Origin: an uncultured Lachnospiraceae bacterium
GTDB taxonomy: Bacteria; Bacillota; Clostridia; Lachnospirales; Lachnospiraceae
DNA length: 46,350 nucleotides
NCBI GenBank assembly: GCA_945833775.1
Contig: CAMAGI010000006.1
Span: forward strand, 1-46,350
Direction of reading: 5' to 3'
Of the stretch, positions 42,602 through 46,350 are shown one piece after another; the first letter of the stretch is position 1; the number at the start of each line of letters is the position of its first letter. Below the pieces are notes generated by a model that was not told the DNA's origin, made no database searches, and saw only the letters and a program-made list of their open reading frames with translations. The translations under genes were made by a program, and so were the position numbers.

Positions 42602-43822
42602 ATGGTACAGATCGCAGTTTTGGGCTACGGCACCGTTGGTAGCGGTGTTGTGGAGGTAATTGAGAAGAATAAGGACATGGTGAACAAAAAGTCCGCCCAG
42701 GAGCTGAATGTGAAATACATTCTGGATCTTCGCGAGTTTCCCGGGGATCCCTATGCGGACCGTGTGATTCACGATTTTGACCGAATTCTAGAAGACCCCG
42801 AGGTGACCATTCTCTGTGAGACGATGGGAGGTGTCGGTGCGGCTTATCAGTTTACCAAGGCCGCTCTGGAAAGAGGAAAGAGCGTATGTACCTCCAATAA
42901 GGAACTGGTTGCAAAGCACGGTCCCGAGTTACTTAAGATTGCGAAGGCACACAGCTGTAACTACCTGTTCGAAGCCAGCGTAGGCGGCGGTATTCCCATT
43001 ATCCGGCCGCTCAACTATTCCCTGACCGCGGAGAAGATTGAGGCAGTCACCGGTATTTTGAACGGAACCACCAACTATATCCTGACCAAGATGGAGAAAG
43101 AGGGAGCTGACTTTGATACGGTCCTAAAGGAGGCTCAGGAGAAAGGGTATGCGGAGCGCAATCCCGAAGCCGATGTGGAGGGGTACGATGCCTGCCGAAA
43201 GGTGGCAATTCTCTCCTCTCTGATGATGGGAAAAAATGTGAACTCCGAGCACATTTTCACGGAGGGTATCACCCGGATTGCGGCGGATGATTTCTGCTAC
43301 ATGAATGCCTTAGGCAAATCCATCAAACTTCTCGCCATGAGCCGTGCCATTGACGAAGACAGTGCACTCACCATGGTAGCGCCCTTTGTGATTGACAAGC
43401 AGCATCCCCTGGCGATGGTAAACGATGTGTACAATGCCGTCTTCGTGACCGGCAATATGCTGGGAGATTCCATGTATTACGGGAGAGGCGCAGGAAAGCT
43501 TCCCACCGCCAGCGCAGTTGTATCGGACGTTGTAGACTGTGCAAGACATCCCGGCAGAGTGATTATGTGCTTCTGGGATGAAGAAGAGGTGAAACTTCTG
43601 GATGTTGCCGAAAGTGAGAGAAGCTTTTTTGTGCGGGTCAAGGATTGTCCTGCGGGAAGCGGCAGACTGAATGAACTCTTCGGCTCCGGTGATCTGATAC
43701 GACTGCCCGGAAGAAGCGCGGATGTCGGATATATAACACCTGTTATAAAAGAGAAAGATTTCCTTTCTTCCTATGAGAAGCTGGGCGATACGGCTCTGGG
43801 AAGAATCCGGATCTTTTCGTAA
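42602..43822 (+). CDS. hom: Homoserine dehydrogenase
   Basis: Reduces aspartate semialdehyde to homoserine with NAD(P)H. The 406-residue protein has an N-terminal Rossmann fold (VLGYGTVGSGVVEVI), the catalytic domain with GILNGTTNYILTKM and NPEADVEGYDACRK, and a C-terminal ACT-like region (about 330-406) that in relatives mediates threonine inhibition. GGGAG precedes ATG 42602. apgM and lysC follow, spaced 43 and 17 bp, so one operon covers the early aspartate-family steps. Confidence 0.96.
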   Translation: MVQIAVLGYGTVGSGVVEVIEKNKDMVNKKSAQELNVKYILDLREFPGDPYADRVIHDFDRILEDPEVTILCETMGGVGAAYQFTKAALERGKSVCTSNKELVAKHGPELLKIAKAHSCNYLFEASVGGGIPIIRPLNYSLTAEKIEAVTGILNGTTNYILTKMEKEGADFDTVLKEAQEKGYAERNPEADVEGYDACRKVAILSSLMMGKNVNSEHIFTEGITRIAADDFCYMNALGKSIKLLAMSRAIDEDSALTMVAPFVIDKQHPLAMVNDVYNAVFVTGNMLGDSMYYGRGAGKLPTASAVVSDVVDCARHPGRVIMCFWDEEEVKLLDVAESERSFFVRVKDCPAGSGRLNELFGSGDLIRLPGRSADVGYITPVIKEKDFLSSYEKLGDTALGRIRIFS

Positions 43823-43865
43823 GTATTCAGGTACAACATAAGACAGGAAACGAGGAGGAACAGGT

Positions 43866-45068
43866 ATGAAATATCTTGTTGTTCTGGGAGACGGCATGGC
43901 CGATGAACCCATAGAAGCATTGGGAGGAAAGACACCTTTAGCGTATGCGAAGACCCCCAATCTGGACAGACTGAGCAAGCTTTCCGAGGTTGGCATGGTG
44001 CATACCATTCCCGACGGAATGAAGCCCGGAAGTGATACGGCAAATCTCTCTGTTATGGGATACGATCCCAGGAAGTATTACTCCGGAAGATCTCCCCTCG
44101 AGGCACTCAGCATCGGTGTGCCCATGAAGGATACGGATATCGCGCTTCGCTGCAATATTGTGACGATCTCCGAGGAGAATGTTGCGTTTGAGGAGCAGAC
44201 CATCATCGATCACAGTTCTTCCGAGATCAGCACGGAGGACTGCGCTATCCTGCTAAACGAAGTGGCAAAGCAGTTGCAGAACGAGACGTACAAATTCTAT
44301 GTGGGAACCAGCTACCGCCACTGTCTGATCTGGAGCGGCGGTAAGGTAATCGAACTGACCCAGCCTCACGATGTACTCGGACAGACCATCGGACAGTATC
44401 TCCCCGCGGATGAGAACCTCAACCGTATGATGCGCCGAAGCTATGAAATTTTAAAGGACCATCCCATCAACGTGGAGCGCAAGAAACGGGGACTGAATCC
44501 TGCAAACTGTTGTTGGTTCTGGGGCGCCGGTACAAAACCCGCTTTGGTCTCTTTTGAGGAAAAGACCGGAAAGAAGGGTATGATGGTTTCCGCTGTGGAT
44601 CTTCTGAAGGGAATTGCAGTCGGTGCCGGGATGGGCGTTGCACTGGTAGAGGGCGCCAACGGCGGTCTTAACACCAACTATGAGGGAAAAGTGGATGCGG
44701 CTGTCAAAGCACTCACCGAGGATGGATACGATTTTTCCTACATTCATGTGGAGGCACCCGATGAGATGGGCCATCAGGGCAGCGTAGAACGAAAGGTACA
44801 GGCTATCGAATATCTGGATACCCGCGTGATCGGCCCTGCTGTGGAGAGACTTTCGGCAGCAGGCGTGGATTTTCGCATGCTGGTTCTGCCGGATCATCCC
44901 ACCCCGATCCGTGTCCGCACCCATACCTCCGATTCGGTTCCCTATCTGCTCTATGACAGTACAAAGCCGCAGGAGCATACCTGGAATTACAACGAGGAAG
45001 AGGGACGTGCCAGCGGTAACTTTGTCGCACAGGGGCACGAGATTATCAACAGATTATTTGAAAAATAA
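43866..45068 (+). CDS. apgM: Cofactor-independent phosphoglycerate mutase family, putative homoserine kinase
   Basis: A 400-residue member of the archaeal-type (COG3635) branch of the alkaline phosphatase superfamily. Metal-binding Asp9 is in VVLGDGMAD, the presumed catalytic Ser56 in PGSDTANLSVMGYDP, and further metal ligands in VEAPDEMGHQG and LPDHPTPIRVRTH. By family it would be a phosphoglycerate mutase. Its position between hom and lysC supports the earlier proposal that such genes replace thrB as homoserine kinase in bacteria lacking it. GAGGAGG precedes ATG 43866. Confidence 0.92.
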   Translation: MKYLVVLGDGMADEPIEALGGKTPLAYAKTPNLDRLSKLSEVGMVHTIPDGMKPGSDTANLSVMGYDPRKYYSGRSPLEALSIGVPMKDTDIALRCNIVTISEENVAFEEQTIIDHSSSEISTEDCAILLNEVAKQLQNETYKFYVGTSYRHCLIWSGGKVIELTQPHDVLGQTIGQYLPADENLNRMMRRSYEILKDHPINVERKKRGLNPANCCWFWGAGTKPALVSFEEKTGKKGMMVSAVDLLKGIAVGAGMGVALVEGANGGLNTNYEGKVDAAVKALTEDGYDFSYIHVEAPDEMGHQGSVERKVQAIEYLDTRVIGPAVERLSAAGVDFRMLVLPDHPTPIRVRTHTSDSVPYLLYDSTKPQEHTWNYNEEEGRASGNFVAQGHEIINRLFEK

Positions 45069-45085
45069 ATATAGGAGATACAGTT

Positions 45086-46350
45086 ATGTCTAAGGTTGTA
45101 AAATTTGGCGGAAGCTCCCTTGCAAGTGCGGAGCAGTTTAAAAAGGTGGGCGATATCATTCGCGCGCAGCAGGAGAGAAAGTATGTGGTTCCATCCGCAC
45201 CCGGCAAGCGCTTCAAGGAGGATACCAAGGTTACGGATATGCTTTATGCCTGTTATGCGCTGGCAGAGGAGGGAAAAGACTTCTCTGAGTCCCTTTCCAA
45301 GATCAAGGACCGTTATCAGGAGATTATCGACGGTCTCGGACTGACCATCAGTCTGGAGAAGGAATTTCAGACCATTGAGAAGAACTTTAAGGACAAAGCC
45401 GGAAGCAACTATGCCGCATCCAGGGGAGAGTATTTAAACGGTATCATCATGGCGGCATACCTTGGATTTGACTTTATTGATGCGGCGGAGGTGATCTTTT
45501 TTGATGCAAACGGTGAGTTTGATCCGGAAAAGACAAACAAGGTGCTGTCCGCCAGATTAAAGAAATGTAAGAATGCGGTTGTTCCCGGCTTCTACGGCTC
45601 ACTTCCCGACGGAGTGGTGAAGACCTTTTCCCGGGGAGGCTCCGATATCACCGGTTCCATTGTTGCCAAGGCTGCTCAGGCGGATGTCTATGAGAACTGG
45701 ACGGATGTATCCGGTATTCTGGTGGCGGATCCCAGAATTATCGATAACCCCGTATCCATTGAAGTGGTAACCTACAAGGAACTGCGGGAGCTGGCATACA
45801 TGGGCTTCACCGTGCTTCATGAGGATGCCATCTTCCCCGTGCGCCAGCAGGGTATTCCCATCAATATCCGCAATACCAATGCTCCTGAGGACGCAGGTAC
45901 CTGGATCGTGGGAAGCACCTGTCAGAAGTCCAAGTATGTCATCACCGGCATTGCGGGCAAGAAGGGCTTTTGCTCCATCAATATTGAGAAGGATATGATG
46001 AACTCCGAGATCGGCTTCGGCCGCAAGATTCTTCAGGCATTCGAGGAAAACGGCATCTCCTTCGAACATGTTCCCTCCGGTATTGACACCATGACTGTGT
46101 TTGTACATCAGGATGAGTTTATGTATAAGGAGCAGCAGGTGGTTGCGGGCATTCACAGACTGGCAAAGCCGGATTCCATTGAGATAGAGTCCGATCTTGC
46201 TCTGATCGCTGTGGTGGGACGCGGCATGAAATCCATGCGCGGAACGGCGGGCAGAATCTTCTCGGCGCTGGCGCATTATAACGTAAATGTCAAAATGATC
46301 GACCAGGGCTCCTCTGAGCAGAATATCATCATCGGCGTTGCAAACGAGGA
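45086..46350 (+). CDS. lysC: Aspartate kinase, cut by the window end
   Basis: Phosphorylates aspartate, the first step to lysine, threonine and methionine. The 421 codons seen are nearly the full length of the clostridial form (about 440 aa). VVKFGGSSLAS is the N-terminal nucleotide motif, FSRGGSDITGSIVAKA and WTDVSGILVADPRI the kinase core, and two ACT domains start at about residue 295 (ITGIAGKKGFCSINI and LIAVVGRGMKSM). AGGAG is upstream of ATG 45086. The insert between residues 35 and 110 is typical of this group. The stop codon lies beyond the window. Confidence 0.95.
   Translation, partial: MSKVVKFGGSSLASAEQFKKVGDIIRAQQERKYVVPSAPGKRFKEDTKVTDMLYACYALAEEGKDFSESLSKIKDRYQEIIDGLGLTISLEKEFQTIEKNFKDKAGSNYAASRGEYLNGIIMAAYLGFDFIDAAEVIFFDANGEFDPEKTNKVLSARLKKCKNAVVPGFYGSLPDGVVKTFSRGGSDITGSIVAKAAQADVYENWTDVSGILVADPRIIDNPVSIEVVTYKELRELAYMGFTVLHEDAIFPVRQQGIPINIRNTNAPEDAGTWIVGSTCQKSKYVITGIAGKKGFCSINIEKDMMNSEIGFGRKILQAFEENGISFEHVPSGIDTMTVFVHQDEFMYKEQQVVAGIHRLAKPDSIEIESDLALIAVVGRGMKSMRGTAGRIFSALAHYNVNVKMIDQGSSEQNIIIGVANE

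Overview
The window reads as chromosome of an anaerobic, motile, Gram-positive bacterium of the Lachnospiraceae type (class Clostridia). The clues are an oxygen-sensitive class III ribonucleotide reductase, strong AGGAGG-type ribosome binding sites, a B12-dependent methionine synthase with a separate reactivation protein, Firmicutes-style ECF and heterodimeric ABC transporters, an UPF0735 (PheB-like) ACT protein, DUF1653, and roughly 50% G+C. The genus is inferred from gene content only. Almost all genes lie on the + strand; the exceptions are an AraC regulator, a PAP2 protein and a diacylglycerol-kinase-like gene. No tRNA, rRNA, IS element, prophage or CRISPR array was seen.

Layout: 1-630 holds a tandem array of hairpin-forming 52-bp repeats and the nrdD promoter and leader, followed by nrdD-nrdG. 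3.4-5.9 kb is a membrane HD-GYP protein ending in a clear terminator. 6.0-15.4 kb is a nutrient-uptake module: a nitrilase-type hydrolase, a divergent AraC regulator, then a lipoprotein, a class III aminotransferase, two permeases, two ATPases and a cytidylate-kinase-like protein. A terminator-like hairpin sits in the leader of the lipoprotein gene and a 15-bp stem-loop follows that gene. 15.5-18.8 kb is a complete ECF transporter (S, fused A-A', T). 19-27.4 kb carries a chemotaxis receptor, a CDP-alcohol phosphatidyltransferase, O-acetylhomoserine sulfhydrylase, a HAD phosphatase and a heterodimeric ABC exporter.

27.5-33.4 kb has a membrane EAL protein followed closely by metF, the methionine synthase reactivation protein and a short metH. 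With metY upstream these form a methionine and one-carbon theme that resumes with glyA at 40.6 kb. 33.5-38.4 kb has a small membrane protein of unknown function, a DUF1653 protein, a 5'-nucleotidase, a fused SfsA-MutY protein and a family 2 glycosyltransferase. 38.5-40.3 kb (minus strand) holds PAP2 and diacylglycerol-kinase-like genes. The window ends with the aspartate-family cluster: an HTH-ACT protein, hom, an apgM-type putative homoserine kinase and lysC, which is cut by the window end.

The points most worth a second look are the SfsA-MutY fusion (an apparent PD-(D/E)xK nuclease joined to an adenine glycosylase), the hairpin repeat array, the RNA hairpins in the peptide-transporter operon, the opposite ways in which two GGDEF domains have decayed, the helically phased A-tract repeat that carries the metH stop codon, and the inverted repeats over the glyA and ECF promoters.
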